From: Capsaspora owczarzaki ATCC 30864
Lineage: Eukaryota > Opisthokonta > Filasterea
Assembly: GCF_000151315.2 (NCBI RefSeq)
Contig: NW_011887303.1
Location: 556,719 to 620,718, forward strand
Direction of reading: 5' to 3'
DNA length: 64,000 nucleotides
The notes beneath the pieces are model-generated. The model ran no database searches, was not told the DNA's origin, and saw only the letters and a list, made by a program, of their open reading frames with translations. Position numbers and translations under genes: made by a program. Every line of letters begins with the position of its first letter. The first letter of the stretch is position 1. Below, piece after piece: positions 22,815 to 35,700 of the stretch.

Positions 22815-24443
22815 CTACACTGAAATGTGCTCCAACACCACGTTCGCAGTCTCCGGAAGGAAGCGCCAAACGCCGAGAAAGCACAAGAAGAACAACAATC
22901 CATAGTAGAGGAATGTGCCTGCAACACCAACCGCATCGATTGAGCTGAGGAAGGTGATGGTGATGATGAGCGAGCAGAGCGCGAGCAACAGCGAGAGCAT
23001 GCCGTTGGCAGCGCCACGTATCCGCTGGGGGAAAATCTCTGGCACAACAACAAAGAAGAGAGGCCCTACTCCCATTTGGAAGGCCAGGATTGTCACGGCC
23101 TGGCCCGTGATGAGCAAGCCCAGACGTGAGCTGCCCGGCTCGAGGAATTGGAAGCCAGCGGCCATGACCAGCGTGCCAATGGTCACGCCGAGCGCCGTGA
23201 TGACAAGCAAGAAGCGACGCGAGCAGTGGTGAATCACCGGCAGACTGATGAGCGACAGCACGATGGAGACGCCGCCGGCAATCGTGGCAGCGAGCACACC
23301 GTCGTCGTTCGAGTATCCGGCCGCTTTGAAAATCTGCGGGCCGTAAGAAACCACTCCCTGGACCGAGTTGTTGAGAATGCACAGCATAAATCCGAGCATG
23401 ACACTCCGAACGGACAGCAGCGAGAAGAACTCGCGCGCAGAGAGGTGGACAATTTCGTCGTCCTCGGGCTGCTGGTTCTCGACGCCCGCTTCGCCACCCG
23501 CGTCATCGTTCTTGAGCTGCAGACTGCTCGCCTGAATGTTGCGATGTCGGTTGATTTTGCCGGACGACCGAGTTTGGGGTGTGTGGCCCGCGGCAATTCT
23601 GGATCGTGGCCCCAGCAACTTTGCCGTGTCCTCTGCCTCATCATCATCACCATCACCGTCAATTTCAGCGTTATCATGCTCATGATAGGAAGACCCGATT
23701 GCACCGTGCCCGTCCGACAGGCTGGACGAACGGCGCGCTCGCTGTGGCGCAAGCTTGGACAAGAGATAGCGGGGGCTTTCCGGCAGCCAACCGGCGACGA
23801 GCAAAATGACAAGGAGGCCAGGTGCAGCGCCGACGCCGAGGGCCCATCGCCAGCTGAGGATGAGCTGGACGCCATACGAGAGCGCGAGGCCCGTGTTGAT
23901 GGACAGCTGGAAGACGGCGACGAGCAGGCCGCGGGACTTGGCGGGAGCGCACTCGGCAACGTACACGGGGACAATGAAGCAGATCACGGTCGACCCGATG
24001 CCCAGGACAAGCCGGCATGCACACAGAAACCAAAAGTCGTTGACGACGGCCGAGACGACGCTGGCTGCAGTGGAGAGCACGCCGCAGAAGAGGGTCGTCC
24101 AGATGCGCCCGAGCCGGTCGCCCATCACGCCCGCGACCGGCGAGAACGCGAGGCCGCCGACGAGCGTGGCAGAGTTGAGCAGCTCGCTGGAGGTTGTCGA
24201 GTTGACAAAGTCGAGGTCGGCGCTGATCGGGTCGAGCAGGCCTCCCAGCGACGCCGTGAATCCGTACACCATCCCAGACACGGCGCACAGCAGGAAGAGC
24301 AGCACGAGCGTCCGCCGCGACTCGTCGGCAGGTCGGTTGTGCGAGTACGTCCATCGTGTGAGACGCAGCAGCGACTGCACCACACGCTCACGATCGGCTG
24401 TTTGTACAGCAGGAGGAGGGGGAGGGGCCGAATCGGAGGACAT
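22815..24443 (-). CDS. Major facilitator superfamily transporter, sugar-porter type
   Basis: A single uninterrupted frame of 542 residues from the first true ATG (24443); the frame stays open for about 90 codons further upstream, but without an ATG. Twelve membrane segments can be traced. Sugar-porter signatures are present: GDRLGRIW after segment 2, PVYVAECAPAKSRG after segment 4, LPESPRYLL after segment 6, PEIFPQRIRGAANG after segment 10, and a terminal LPET. The central cytoplasmic loop is long and acidic (DGDGDDDEAEDTAK). The family moves hexoses, inositol or similar solutes by facilitated or proton-linked transport; the substrate cannot be told. It is intronless, unlike its neighbours, which suggests retroposition, intron loss or transfer. 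Confidence 0.88.
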   Translation of the reverse strand: MSSDSAPPPPPAVQTADRERVVQSLLRLTRWTYSHNRPADESRRTLVLLFLLCAVSGMVYGFTASLGGLLDPISADLDFVNSTTSSELLNSATLVGGLAFSPVAGVMGDRLGRIWTTLFCGVLSTAASVVSAVVNDFWFLCACRLVLGIGSTVICFIVPVYVAECAPAKSRGLLVAVFQLSINTGLALSYGVQLILSWRWALGVGAAPGLLVILLVAGWLPESPRYLLSKLAPQRARRSSSLSDGHGAIGSSYHEHDNAEIDGDGDDDEAEDTAKLLGPRSRIAAGHTPQTRSSGKINRHRNIQASSLQLKNDDAGGEAGVENQQPEDDEIVHLSAREFFSLLSVRSVMLGFMLCILNNSVQGVVSYGPQIFKAAGYSNDDGVLAATIAGGVSIVLSLISLPVIHHCSRRFLLVITALGVTIGTLVMAAGFQFLEPGSSRLGLLITGQAVTILAFQMGVGPLFFVVVPEIFPQRIRGAANGMLSLLLALCSLIITITFLSSIDAVGVAGTFLYYGLLFFLCFLGVWRFLPETANVVLEHISV

Positions 24444-24519
24444 GTTTGGATGCGCACGCGCGGTGTGTGGATCGATGAGGGTGCCGCGGTGCGTCGAGGC
24501 AAGCACTGGGTGGAGCCGA

Positions 24520-24557
<38 letters not shown>

Positions 24558-25101
24558 AGCGTTGATCGTGTTGGTTGGCGGCGTGGTGTCGGTCGGGTTG
24601 CTTGCAGGGAACGAGCGGGGGAAGTGAGGAAAGGAGGAGTGAGGAAAGGAGGAGTGAGGGAAGGAGGAGTGGCTCTGAGAGGGACCAAGTGCGGAAGGCG
24701 CGGTGCTTTCCGTTCTCAAATCAGATCAGATCAAGTCCGATCAAAAGACGTAATGACAACCGACTTGGGTAGAAGCACGACTGAAGGTACTGTAGCGTCA
24801 GAACATTGAACTGTGTACTGTATCCATGCCGCCCTCGGCTTGCCCCCCGGCTTGCCACACGAGAGCAGTCCGAGTATGATACTTGCTTCCAAACACGCTT
24901 CATTTCGTTTTCGGTTGCATTCATGAATCAGATTTTGACAGATTTGTTCAAATTCATTCATTCAATTTCTCAGTTTGCTCAGTTTTTCTCAACCATCATC
25001 GCTTCTTCTCAACTATTCAAGCTTCAGGAGTGTGAAAGAGCAGCAACAATACTTGCAGCAGCAGCAGCAGCAACAGCAGCAGGAGGAGGAGGCGAAGGAG
25101 G
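24444..25101. promoter_or_regulatory. Divergent upstream region of the MFS gene and HPS1
   Basis: Contains a (GCT)n microsatellite at about 24522-24557 and three direct copies of GAGGAGTGAGGRAAG at about 24635-24672. The segment next to HPS1 is A/T-rich around 24900-25020. No gene is supported here. Confidence 0.45.
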
Positions 25102-28100
25102 ATGCGGACGCTGGTGGTGAGCGATGACATGGGGACGCTGGTCTTCTGGGACGGCGACGAGGCGCCCTCGGTGCTCCAGGCAATGCAGCGCCACGAAGCC
25201 GCGCGGATCAAGAAGGAGAGCCAGAAGCAGCAGCGGCGACAGCAGCGCCTGAACAGCGGCCTCGACCCGGACGACGGGAACGACAGCAGTGATCAGGACG
25301 AGGACGACGAGATTGAGCTGACTGCGGCCGAGCTGGTGGGCGCGGACGGTCGGCCGCTGGACGCCGCCGCGCGCGAGGCACTCATCGAGGAGCGCCGCGA
25401 AGCCCGTCGCGAGGCGGCAGCGATGGCCGCGGCGATCGAGGCAGAGGCAAACGACTATGTCAGCCGCAAGATGATGCTGATGCCGCCGTTCGCCATGTCG
25501 CAGGCCTTCTTCAGCGAGACGTTCAACGAGGTCCTGCTCTCCATGCGCTGCAAGAACGGCGAGCTCCTTGTCTTCCAGCGCGTGAGTTTTGGTTGTTGCT
25601 GGTGCTGCTGGTGCTGTTCGAATCACTTTCCATTGGGGCAGATTGTCGCGTTCGTTCGTCCCCCCCTTCATTCTGCCCATGGTTTGAGGGCCCACGCCAT
25701 CCATCCGACAAAGTGCCAGGGTTGCAATTCGGGTGCAGGCGGGTGCCGGGGGTGTGGGGGGTGAGTGGGGCGTTGAGATGAGCGATTTTGCTCTTTGTGC
25801 AGCACGAGACCTGGTCGTGATGTGACATGAGAGGGTGGTGCACGTTCTGTGTGTGTGTGTGTGTGTGTGAGGAACAAGTGCTGATGAGCATATCCAACGA
25901 GTTGTTGTTGTGATTGGATTTTTTGGTTTGACTGGATTGGAATCGCTTGCTCCATACTTGACAGTTTGGCGACCTCCTCTACGTGCTGTTGAGCGACACG
26001 GAGACGTCCGAGCACTTTATGATGTCGCAACTGCAGATTCTGCATCAATTGTTTACCATGAAGTTTGGCCCTCGCGTCGAGCTGATGCTCAGGTTTGTAC
26101 TCTTTGTTGCTTTTGAAAGGCTTTGTTGTGCTGCGTAACTGACTCGCATTTTGTCAAACACAGGAGCTCCAAGGATGTTCAGCTGAAGAATTTTGCCCGA
26201 ACTATCGACGATCTCTACAGCACACAGCAGAGCTACTTGGTGCAGTCCATCGAGCGGATTGAGGTCAACCAGGAGATTCGCGGTCGATGTCTGAAAGCGC
26301 TCGAGGCTGCCATCAAGTCGCTTCCCAAGACACACGGAGCTGCGCATGCTTTGATTTTCGTCGACACAAAGGTCCGTTTTGAACTGGTTGATGAGGCTGT
26401 GGTGGTGGTGGTGATGGTGGATGAATCGGTGCGGAGCGCAACTCACTTTTGATTTTCGTTTTTGTTTTTTTCACACACTTCGCCTTGAACAGCTGTTGGC
26501 TCACTACTCGCGGGCCAAAGCCTTCGAACTACAAGCATCAGACATCTTCCTCATCACACTGTACATTAAAAGCTGTTTTGCCAATTCGGTCTGGGATGAA
26601 GAGCCCGGCCCCAGCTCGTACCGTGGCTATGCAGGTTATGGCTTCCCCGAAACGGAGAGCGGCGGTTCCTTCACTACGACAACAACTACCCCTGCTAATG
26701 CCGAGCCTGTTGCAGGTATTTTTTCTCGCAGTTGTGTGCGTTTATGCGGTTGCGAGAGTCTCACTTTCTCCTTTTTTTTTTCTTTTTTTTTTCCCCCGGT
26801 TCTGCGCGCCTGTCCGTATGGTCAGAGGAAGGCTCACAACGCTTCCGATCTCGCACAAAGTCAATCAGCTCAATCGATGGGACCGATGACGGCGACCAAT
26901 TCGTCTTGGCACGCGAGGATATTAGCGAGGAAGAGCGCCCCAACGGCTCGACCAACAGTCTTGTGCGCGCTGAACTGGGTCCGCTCGAAGCAGACAATCC
27001 ATCCGCTGGAGAGGCTGGGCAAGACCTCGTCGTCGCCTCGACCACCGTGTTTGACACCCTTCCGGCAGGTTCGGCACCCAGTGCTTCCGTTCGGCAGGAT
27101 TCCATCACGCTTGCAGCTCACTCACCTTCGCCCACGACGCCGCTGGTATCCTCGCCATTCTTTACGACAGCGCGTGTGGATGAGGGCATCGAAACAGAGG
27201 AGTCCTCGTCCATGACACTAACCTTGGACTCTGACGGCAGCACGAGATCGACTGCTCGACCCAAACCATTGCAGATCGGCTTGGAAGACCACGCCTCCCT
27301 CCCGCGCTCGTCGCCTCTGGTCTTGAAGAACACTCCGGCGCGGCTGCCGCCGGTGGACAGCGAAGAGGCATTCTTTACGCCCCAAGTCGAGTCGCCGCTT
27401 CGCTCGCGACTCAAGCTCGACACCTTGGCCGCTGCGCGCAACAGTTACGGACTGGACGGCGCCTTCTCGACGTCATCTATGGACACGGCCACCGTGGTGC
27501 CGAGTCTCGATACCCCTGAGGAGAATGCCTCAATGCACTCTGCCACCTCGGTGCAAGCCAGCCCTCTATTGTCGCAATCCCTCGCCCACTCGTTTGAGTC
27601 GGACCAATTCTCTCTGGCGCACTCGACATCGTCTTCCAGCTCGCATCCCACGGCCCCGAAATCTCCACCCTCCACGTCCCACCCGCTGCCGTTGGAGCTG
27701 CATGCCGACAAGGCGTTGGACGGCAGCGACTACCTGCTTCCTCAGCAACGTCAGCCGTCCTTGTCAAGGCTGAGCGACTCGTCAAACAGCAGCACCCCGG
27801 GTAGCTTTGTCGATGCACAACAGACCCACAGCTCCACCGCAGAGACCCTCAGCGGGTCGCCCCTGACTGCCGACGGTAGTGGAGGCATGATTTCGCATTC
27901 GAGCTACAAGCCACCGCCGTTCGTTTCGGCGCCCCAAGATTCCGCTCTAGAGACTTACAAGTTTGAGTATGTCTACTTTAATAGCCCTCAGCTCACACCG
28001 TACCTCATGTATTGTGCCGAAGTCGCCCCGTCCACGCTTCTCGTGGTGATTAGCAAAAACACGGTAAATAGTGGTCGCACACACTCTTGCTTCGCACCAT

Positions 28101-29287
28101 CATCGCTTGCGAGTTGTAAATCGAGAATGCACGTTCTGACATGTTTTGCATGTCTTTTTTTTTTTTTTTTTTGATTCCAGGAGAAAAACGATCGGGAGCT
28201 GTCATTGATGATGGCCATGAAGGACAAGGTTCGGTCGGAACTGGATGACTTTATTGAATTCCTGATGGTCAAGGGTCGACAGAACATGACAATGCTATCA
28301 TATCGGCACGTTGCTTTGATTGGGTTGTGGTTGCCCACGTTGCATTGAGTGTGGGGTGTGCGTGTTCAATGCCTGCTGCTGCTGCTACTGCTGCGTACCT
28401 GCTTTGATGCCATTGCTTCGTTTCAGCGTTATTTTTTTCCACCTTGACGTCGTCGTCGTGTTGTTTGTTATTGTGCTGTTTGTTTGGTTTGTCTCGCTTT
28501 CTGGGCTTTCTCGATTTGCACGTTCCTCAACTTTTTCCCAGGTCTGGTGCACTTTATCTACGTCGACCGATCTCGAGACCAAGTCGTAGCCCCGGCCGTC
28601 ACGTCGCTCCGGGCCGTTCACGAAGCTGCAGGCCAGCAGTACACGTCTGCTCAAAGCGACGACGAGACTTGCCGTTTGCTAAAGCGCAAGGTACAGACAC
28701 CAAATGCGTGCAACTTGTTGGGGTGAATGAATGCGTGCGCGCCAACCATCATCTGACATGTTGCTCTGGCTACTTGCGTGCCTGAATTGTTCTCAGATTT
28801 GGGAGATGGTGGGACGAGCGCGTGAGCGCCATGCGCAAGGGTACACGTCGAGTATTGTCAAGCACGAGAACTTTACCTACTCGTACTTTTTGTGGTTTGA
28901 GGACGACGATGGCAATCACTTGATTGTGGACCAAACACTACCCAAGGTAATGCTTGTTGAGTGCAAGCACGCGTCGAGTGCAGAGTCACAGTTGGGTGCT
29001 GGGCAACTGTTGCTGATTGTGCGGGTTTTCCCCTCATTGCCTTTTTGGTGTCCGATTGCCTTGTTTGTTTCTCCATGACCCTCCAGCTCCCGCACATGTT
29101 CAGCGGAAACTACTACAAGGAACTTGTCCGCCAACTCTTCCGAACGCTGCGACCGGGCTCGGTGCACTGCTACGAGTTGTTCACGCTGCACCTTGCCCAT
29201 GTTCCCTTCAAGCACCTGTTGTCTCAACAACGGCGCCTGATTCGCAAGCTGCGAGAAAACCGCTCCTTCCGTGTTCCCCAGAACTGA
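25102..29287 (+). CDS. HPS1: HPS1 homologue, BLOC-3 subunit
   Basis: Exons: 25102-25581, 25965-26092, 26164-26371, 26493-26715, 26826-28063, 28181-about 28309, 28542-28690, 28797-28946, 29087-29287; about 970 residues versus 700 in human HPS1. Conserved blocks: an N-terminal longin-like region (MRTLVVSDDMGTLVFW, then GDLLYVLLSDTET), LIFVDTKLLAHYSRA, SELDDFIEFLMVKGRQNMTM, GLVHFIYVDRSRDQVVAPA, GYTSSIV, SYFLWFEDDDGN and a C-terminal RCYELLALHL-like block (HCYELFTLHL). With HPS4, HPS1 forms BLOC-3, the exchange factor for Rab32/38 in lysosome-related organelle biogenesis. The extra length is a Ser/Thr/Pro-rich insertion in exon 5. The donor after exon 6 is uncertain: the next exon needs phase 1 and no good GT gives it. 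Confidence 0.88.
25849..25869 (+). repeat. (GT)n microsatellite in HPS1 intron 1
   Basis: About ten perfect GT units inside the first intron of HPS1. Confidence 0.85.
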
Positions 29288-29709
29288 GCACGCACGCATC
29301 GTCGTCGCAACATTGCAACATTGCATGAGCAAGGTCGATCAAGTGTATCGGGAGTGGGGCAAGGCTCTCGCTGTCTCAGTCAGCCCATTGTTGTACTCTC
29401 ATCCGACTACAACATTGCTGTTGACCGCTCGAGCAAACTGGCTGCGACATTGTTGAATGCGACATTGTTGAATTTTTGAATTTGTTTCTTTCACGTTTTT
29501 GGACTGCTTTTTTTTTTGGCAGAATAGAATCCTTCTTTTTCACGCTTTTCCCGATTCACTGCTCTTCTTCACGCAATCTTCGATTCGGAAACGAGACATT
29601 GAAGCGCAGCAGTTTTCGTTTTGTGTTTCAATTGTCGCTCACTCTTTTTTTTTTTTTTTTTTTTTCCATTTTTTTCTCCGTTTTCTATTGCTTTCTATTG
29701 CTTTTCCAC
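29288..29709. other. Intergenic region, HPS1 3' end to the giant ankyrin gene
   Basis: About 420 bp, T-rich toward the downstream gene (T-run of about 20 at 29645-29666). It includes a repeated GCGACATTGTTGAAT-like motif near 29445-29475. The giant frame is open through this stretch, but the residues are poly-Phe-like and look untranslated. Confidence 0.5.
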
Positions 29710-32700
29710 ATGGCTCGTCCTGGTCGCGGCCGGCCAACGCACCCTCCAAGCAACCGAGGCAATGGCACGACTCCCAATGCCACCAGTACTGCCACCACGT
29801 CACAAGCACAAGCACAAATACCAAGCGCAGAAGCGATCGCCGCTGCTGCAGGCGTTTATCGAGCTGGTCTTCTTGCTTCAATCGATGCTACTGTTGTTGC
29901 TGATGCTGGTGATGAAACGCACTCGACGGACGATGACGATGACGGCGACGACGACGACGACGACTATGAAGACGAAGACGAAGGCCGCCCCGTGATCAAC
30001 TATGGGTACGACGACGAGGAGGACTATGAAACCGACGAGGATGACGAGGACGAGGACGACGACGACGACCATCACCACCACCACGACTACGACGACGACG
30101 AGGACTATGAAACCGACGAAGACGACGACGACGAGGACTATGAAACCGACGACGAAGACGACAACACCTCCGTGCGCCGGCCAGTCAACACTCAAGAGAG
30201 AACGACGCAGCAGTTCCTCGCGCAGGTGCAACGCCTATTCCAAGACCACCCTCCCATCACCGACGAGGAGGATCAGCACGTTCACAATGAGGCTGATGTG
30301 ACCCACTGGAGGATGTTGGCAATGGTGCTCGGTGTCGGGCCCCTCTCCGCGCACGGGACGGATGCTACCATGCTCGTAGCAGCCAAGGCCATCGTCGGCT
30401 CGTTGCTCTACCCATGCGATGCATCCCGGGTGGGCCCGCCCGGACTGCGGTTGCAGAGTCGTATTCATGTGGACCACAGTCATCATGGTCATCATGATGA
30501 TCCTTTGGACCCAGCTGGCACCGTTATCGACGACGACGATGATATGGACGAGATGAGCGACGCGGGCGATGACCGCGACAATGATGGTTCGGACGGGATG
30601 AGCGACGCAGACGACCACGACGACCACGACGACCACGACCACGACCACGACCACGACGACGACCACGACCATCCCTCCGCGACTCGCATTCCGTCGGCTT
30701 GGGCGTCGCTCGAGTACGAAAGCAGCGCAATTCATGCTCCTCACCACGAGTTCCCGACCACGTTGAGCGCACACGAGCTGTCCGACTTTGACACGTTTCC
30801 GCGATTGACCGACTACCACATGGATGCCCAAGAGCTCGAAACTGACATATTCTTGCCACAGCTGGCGCTGCAGCCTCCCTCATACCAAGCCTTGCAGTAC
30901 GACAGCACCCGCCTTGAGGTCCGTGATGTCCATGGTGTCCGAGTCGAGTGGAAAGACGAGGCTTACGAGAGTTTGGTTCGGCCCACGTCGCTTGAGGCCA
31001 GGCCCATTCTTGCCCGTCGCGTTCTCTTTGATCCAAGCGAGGCCGATCCGGCTGCCATTCCAGCGTTAGATCGAGAAAACACCACTGTTTTGTCCATGGC
31101 ACACCGCGATGCCCTTGAGCTGCGGCCATTCGAGCCCAGGTATTCCTACATGAATGCTCTTTGCCGCGATACCCGCGGCTCCATCCTGCAGCCGCTCTTC
31201 CGCCTCATCACAGAACGGGCGACACCACTTGCCATCACCTCCTTCCTCAAGAAATGGCATTCTCGCGCCTTGCCGACGCAGGTTGAGCTCAAAATGGCTC
31301 GTGACCGCTTCTTGCAAAGGTCTGATCGGCATGTTGCTTTTGCTGAGTCCTCGGCTGCCGTAGAAGGGCCGCAGCTCGCAGGTCCGGTCGCGGTCGTCCC
31401 CATTCCTCTTCCCGAGTACAACCTCGAGTCCGACCTCTGCGTCGAGTTGCCGTACGCGCTCGCGGGCAATGTGTTGGCGTCGCGACTTGCAGCAGTGTTT
31501 ACAACAGGCGCGCGCTATCTCGAGCCCAGCGCTTGCCTCAACTTTGCCAGTCCGTTCGGCGTTCCAATCTCAGTCGCCAATCCCAATTATGTGATTTCTC
31601 CCATGCAATGGGCTGCTGCTGTCGGCACTGGAGCCATCATTGAGGCTCTGGCTGATTTTGGGTGCGAGATCGAGCCTGAGGTGAATGCCGTCGTCGCTTC
31701 GTTGTCGCCAGATGACCAATACTTTCCGTTCTTTGCCGGCGGCCATTCTTCTGCATTCGCCCCACTTCCAACAACCAGCGCCCAGCTTCCAACTAACTAT
31801 GCCTTCCATCGTCTGTCCGACCGCGCTAGTCGGTCCATTTTCGCTGACCTGAGTACTGCGGACGGTGCTCGGGCGATGGTTCCCAGTCTGCTTCCGGCAT
31901 CACCACTGGCCATTGCTATTGCAACGCATAACGCATCGGCTACCCGTGCTCTGCTTGCGCGAGGCGCTTCGTTGTCGTCCTTGCCGTTGTTTGCCGTGCC
32001 CTCCTCGCTGCCAAATACCAATCTCGCCCATTCTGTCGCAGGGCTGTTGGAGAATTCTGGCGCAGCCGCGGTTGTCATGCGCCATTTGGACTCGCGCGGG
32101 TGTCCAATCCCTTCCTTGAGCAACGCTGTTGATTTTGCCAGCAACTCGTACACGACGCTTGAATACGTGTACCAGGCCAGAAAGTTTACGCTTCCTCCGG
32201 GGCTACCACCAAACGCGCGCGGACTGACGTTCCTGGCCAGCAAGGCGGTGGCGCGCTTGCTGGTTGATCCCGAATACTCGCTCCGCAATGTTCCTCCCAG
32301 CTCCACGACGCGCGCCCAATACCATCGGCACCTCCGCACACGCATCTTCCACCAGCACTTTGATGAGCATCTCCAATACGCGCTGGCGACGGTGCCGGAT
32401 TTGCAGTGGAATCTTCTCGCCTTTGGTGTCCCTTCAACAGAGTGGAAAAGCCCCCTGGAGACTTTGAGCCTGCTGGCGCGAGTGGTGGGCAGCCCGCGCG
32501 ACCTTTGGGGCAGCCTTTCGTACGACAAGCCCTTTGTTGTGCCGACCGGTGCCGAGGCGCTCTCGTCTGCATCCAACAAGGCCCAGATCGCATTCCCCAA
32601 CGAGAGCGCACCCGATGCAGTCTCAGACCCACTCACGCGCCCGTCACTGCAGCTGGATTTCGGCCGCCTGAAAGTCTCAACCGAAAAGAAGTCGGCCCTC

Positions 32701-35700
32701 ATCGCCCACCGCGACCCGCTCGATTTGCGCGACCGCGAAGGGTCGTTGGCGCTCCGTCAAACTGCCGCTCGCTTGGCCCGCGTCGCCTCATTCATAGAAG
32801 CGTACGACGACGCTACGATCGATGCGCTGTTCGACGCGCTTCGAAAGAAGAATTATCATATTCTGGCTCTCGAAGAGTTGCTTTTGCCGCTGGCTGCCAG
32901 TTCCCTGACGACACGCCCGCCTCGTTTTATTATTGCAGCCGAGTTCCAGTCGATGGAAGATGTGTTTCTGCTCATGTCTGCAGTGACTGGCTTTATGTGT
33001 TCGTATCTTGCACGCACAAGCCAAGCCGGCATCACGATTCTTCGCGCCACACGCTTCACCCCTGCCCGGCTTGTTCAACGCTCCGACCACTCTGAGCGAG
33101 CAGACAAGCGTTCGGCCCATGCGATCTTTGAGCGGTGCAACCGTCGCTTCATGGATGCCATCATTTACAGCATTGACATCATCGACGCCCTTTCAGCTTC
33201 TATTGCCTTCTCTGGCAAGGCAGGCGTGCTCGCCACCGAGCTGTCAGGGGCTCTGGCGGAGTGGGACCAAACCGTTGACATGTTCTTGCAGCAAGCGGAG
33301 GAGGACACGAGACCCCCTTGCTTGGCCAAGACGTTGCTCGCTGGGTCATCGATTGGCGAGTACCGCAACCACCTGCTTCGCGTTGTTTCGCTGCTTCGGC
33401 GGCTCAACGACGACGAGATGCTGCCCGACTTTTGCCACGTGCCGGCTGACATTCGCTCTCCCTTCCCCCGGCGAAATCTTATCAAGGCGCTAACTGCAAC
33501 GCTCGAGCGAGCTTCAATGTACGGGGGGTTGCCGGAAGATCGCACCGTGCTCGTCCAGGACTATGTCCGTCTCGTTGCTCACGGCACGCCCGTGCCTAGC
33601 AATGCTGACATTAATCGTGTGGTCAGCTCAGTGAGTGTCGGGACGAGTCGCTCCTCCCAACGAGGGTCAACAACAACGACCGACGACGCAGCCGAGGTTG
33701 TTGATCCTGCAATGCAGGCAAGCTACTTTCAGGCATTCATGTCGGGAGGACCCCTCACAACGCCGCTCACAATGGCTGCCGTCAACAACGACTATGACGC
33801 CGTCGCTGCTATTCTTCAGTCGTCCTTGCCCGGAGGGCAACGCTTGCGTTCGACGTCCAAGCTGCTGACGCCCCTCCACCTCACATCTTCGCCACGAGTG
33901 GCGCGCTTGTTGGCGACCCAGTTCTATATCAACACGCGAACGCCGTTCTGCAACGTCAGCGCCTGCCAAGATGACGTCTGGAACATTGAGGATCTCATGC
34001 AATCTTCGCGTAGCGGGCACACTCCGTCCGCTGCCATCGTCAAGGTTCCTGGCCAGCCTCCATTTGATGCTGCCTCGTGTCTGTACGGTTCGACTCCACT
34101 GCACATTGCGTGTGCCTTTGGACACTTGGATCTTGTGCGTACCTTGGTCGACCTTGGGGCGGACTTGCACATCTTGGACGCTTGGCGCAGAACGCCATTG
34201 GACGTCGCAAAACACCGCCACCACGAGGAAGTGTCAGCGTTCATCGAAAGTGCGCTTGGTCTGACGCCCAGCGCCTCCAGCAATGATCACCAGGACTCGT
34301 TGGAGGATCAACTCTTGCAATACGTGACAACAAGTGGTGACTTGCCTTGTGTCGACAATTTGCTGGCACAGCTGCTTGCTCTGACAGCCGACTGTCCCGA
34401 TCGGCTTGCCCAGCTGCTTGCGCGCAAAATTCTCCTCACTCAAGTCCGAGGAGCAGCAGTTCAGCAGCGTATCCAGAGATGGCTGCGTGATGCCACCCCA
34501 CAGCTTGGCTACGCGCTTCTGGCCGTTGCGTTTGCATCGCTGTGCGCGCCCCTCGCCGAATTCGTCCTTCAGCATCTTCCACCGAGTGCTGAACGCCCAG
34601 TCCCGGCACTCTTGTGGCTGCTTCAAAGTGTCTGTCGAGCGCCTGCCGCTGCACAGTGCAGCATGCTGCCCTTGTTCCGTACCTTGTTAGCTACAAGCAC
34701 GCTGGAAACCGAACATTTAGGTCTCCTTTATCTCGCTTGCAACGGATCCTTCTTTGAGGCAGTGATCGAGCTGCAGCCTTCATCCTTCGAACGAGACGAC
34801 TTTGAGTCGCGAAAATTTTATTTTGCATATTGCTTGCATGCGTGGGAGCTGGTAGGCATATCCATGTTGCTTGACAGCCCTTCGACCAGCGCGGCGAAGC
34901 ACGCTTTCTCCTGTCTCCAGCGTCAAGCGCCTTCGCGTGCCGTTTTTCGGGACAAGCTATTCCGAATGGCTGTGCTCACAGTATGCTGTCCTGCGATGCA
35001 ATTTGTGATTGACATGTACCGCGAGGATGACGCGCTCTCCTCGATTGCGGGCGACTTTATCAAGCACACTGTGGAGACAGCGCAACACCGGGATCAGTTT
35101 TTCAAGGTCGCGAAAGGCGTGGATTTTCTAACAAAGCCCATGTCGTATGGTTCCGCCGAGCTGCCTGATCGTTTCGTCCCAACTCTTGACTGGAGTGCGC
35201 TTTATGATTTGGTGAAGGCGTATGGTGTTGACCTACAACACAAGTGCGCGATTCTCCCCGAGCTGCTCCCCCCCGAGCTTCGTGCCGACCCTCGTACCGG
35301 TACTCCTTTCCGATGGACAGCCTTGACGCTCGCTCTTGTCTTGAAGGACGACTTGGCGTCCGTGGCCTCGCTTCATGCGGCAGGAGCTCCTGTCGTGGAC
35401 AATGCTCCTGCTGCTGCTCCTGCTGCTGACGGGTCATCCATCTCCTTCTCCATCCCGGTTCCGCTTGGCAGGCTCTGTGAGTCAAGCACCCTTCGGTCTG
35501 CTTTGCTGCCCGACCCCGCTCATCCGGCCAACCACCACCCCCAGTTGTTGACCGACGTTCTTGCAGCTTATGCTGCTTTACCCGGCGACGAGCACTATGC
35601 GGATTCGATTGACTTGAACAATTTCTTCAATTTGTTCAACGACACAATCATCACTTGGAGTGATGCCAACACCTTTACGATTGCATGCAGCATTTTCGCC

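Noticed and set aside
24444-24719. Extension of the MFS frame with repeated SSFPH units
   Set aside because: There is no ATG in this stretch; the upstream frame opens with a non-ATG codon, so 24443 is the first real start.
23148-24809. Plus-strand open frame of 553 codons opposite the MFS transporter
   Set aside because: It mirrors the codon pattern of the real gene on the other strand, shows no family resemblance and would overlap a clear 12-segment transporter.
29476-29709. N-terminal extension of the giant ankyrin frame
   Set aside because: The extra residues are mainly Phe/Ser from T-tracts and look like a leader; the ATG at 29710 starts the compositionally normal protein.
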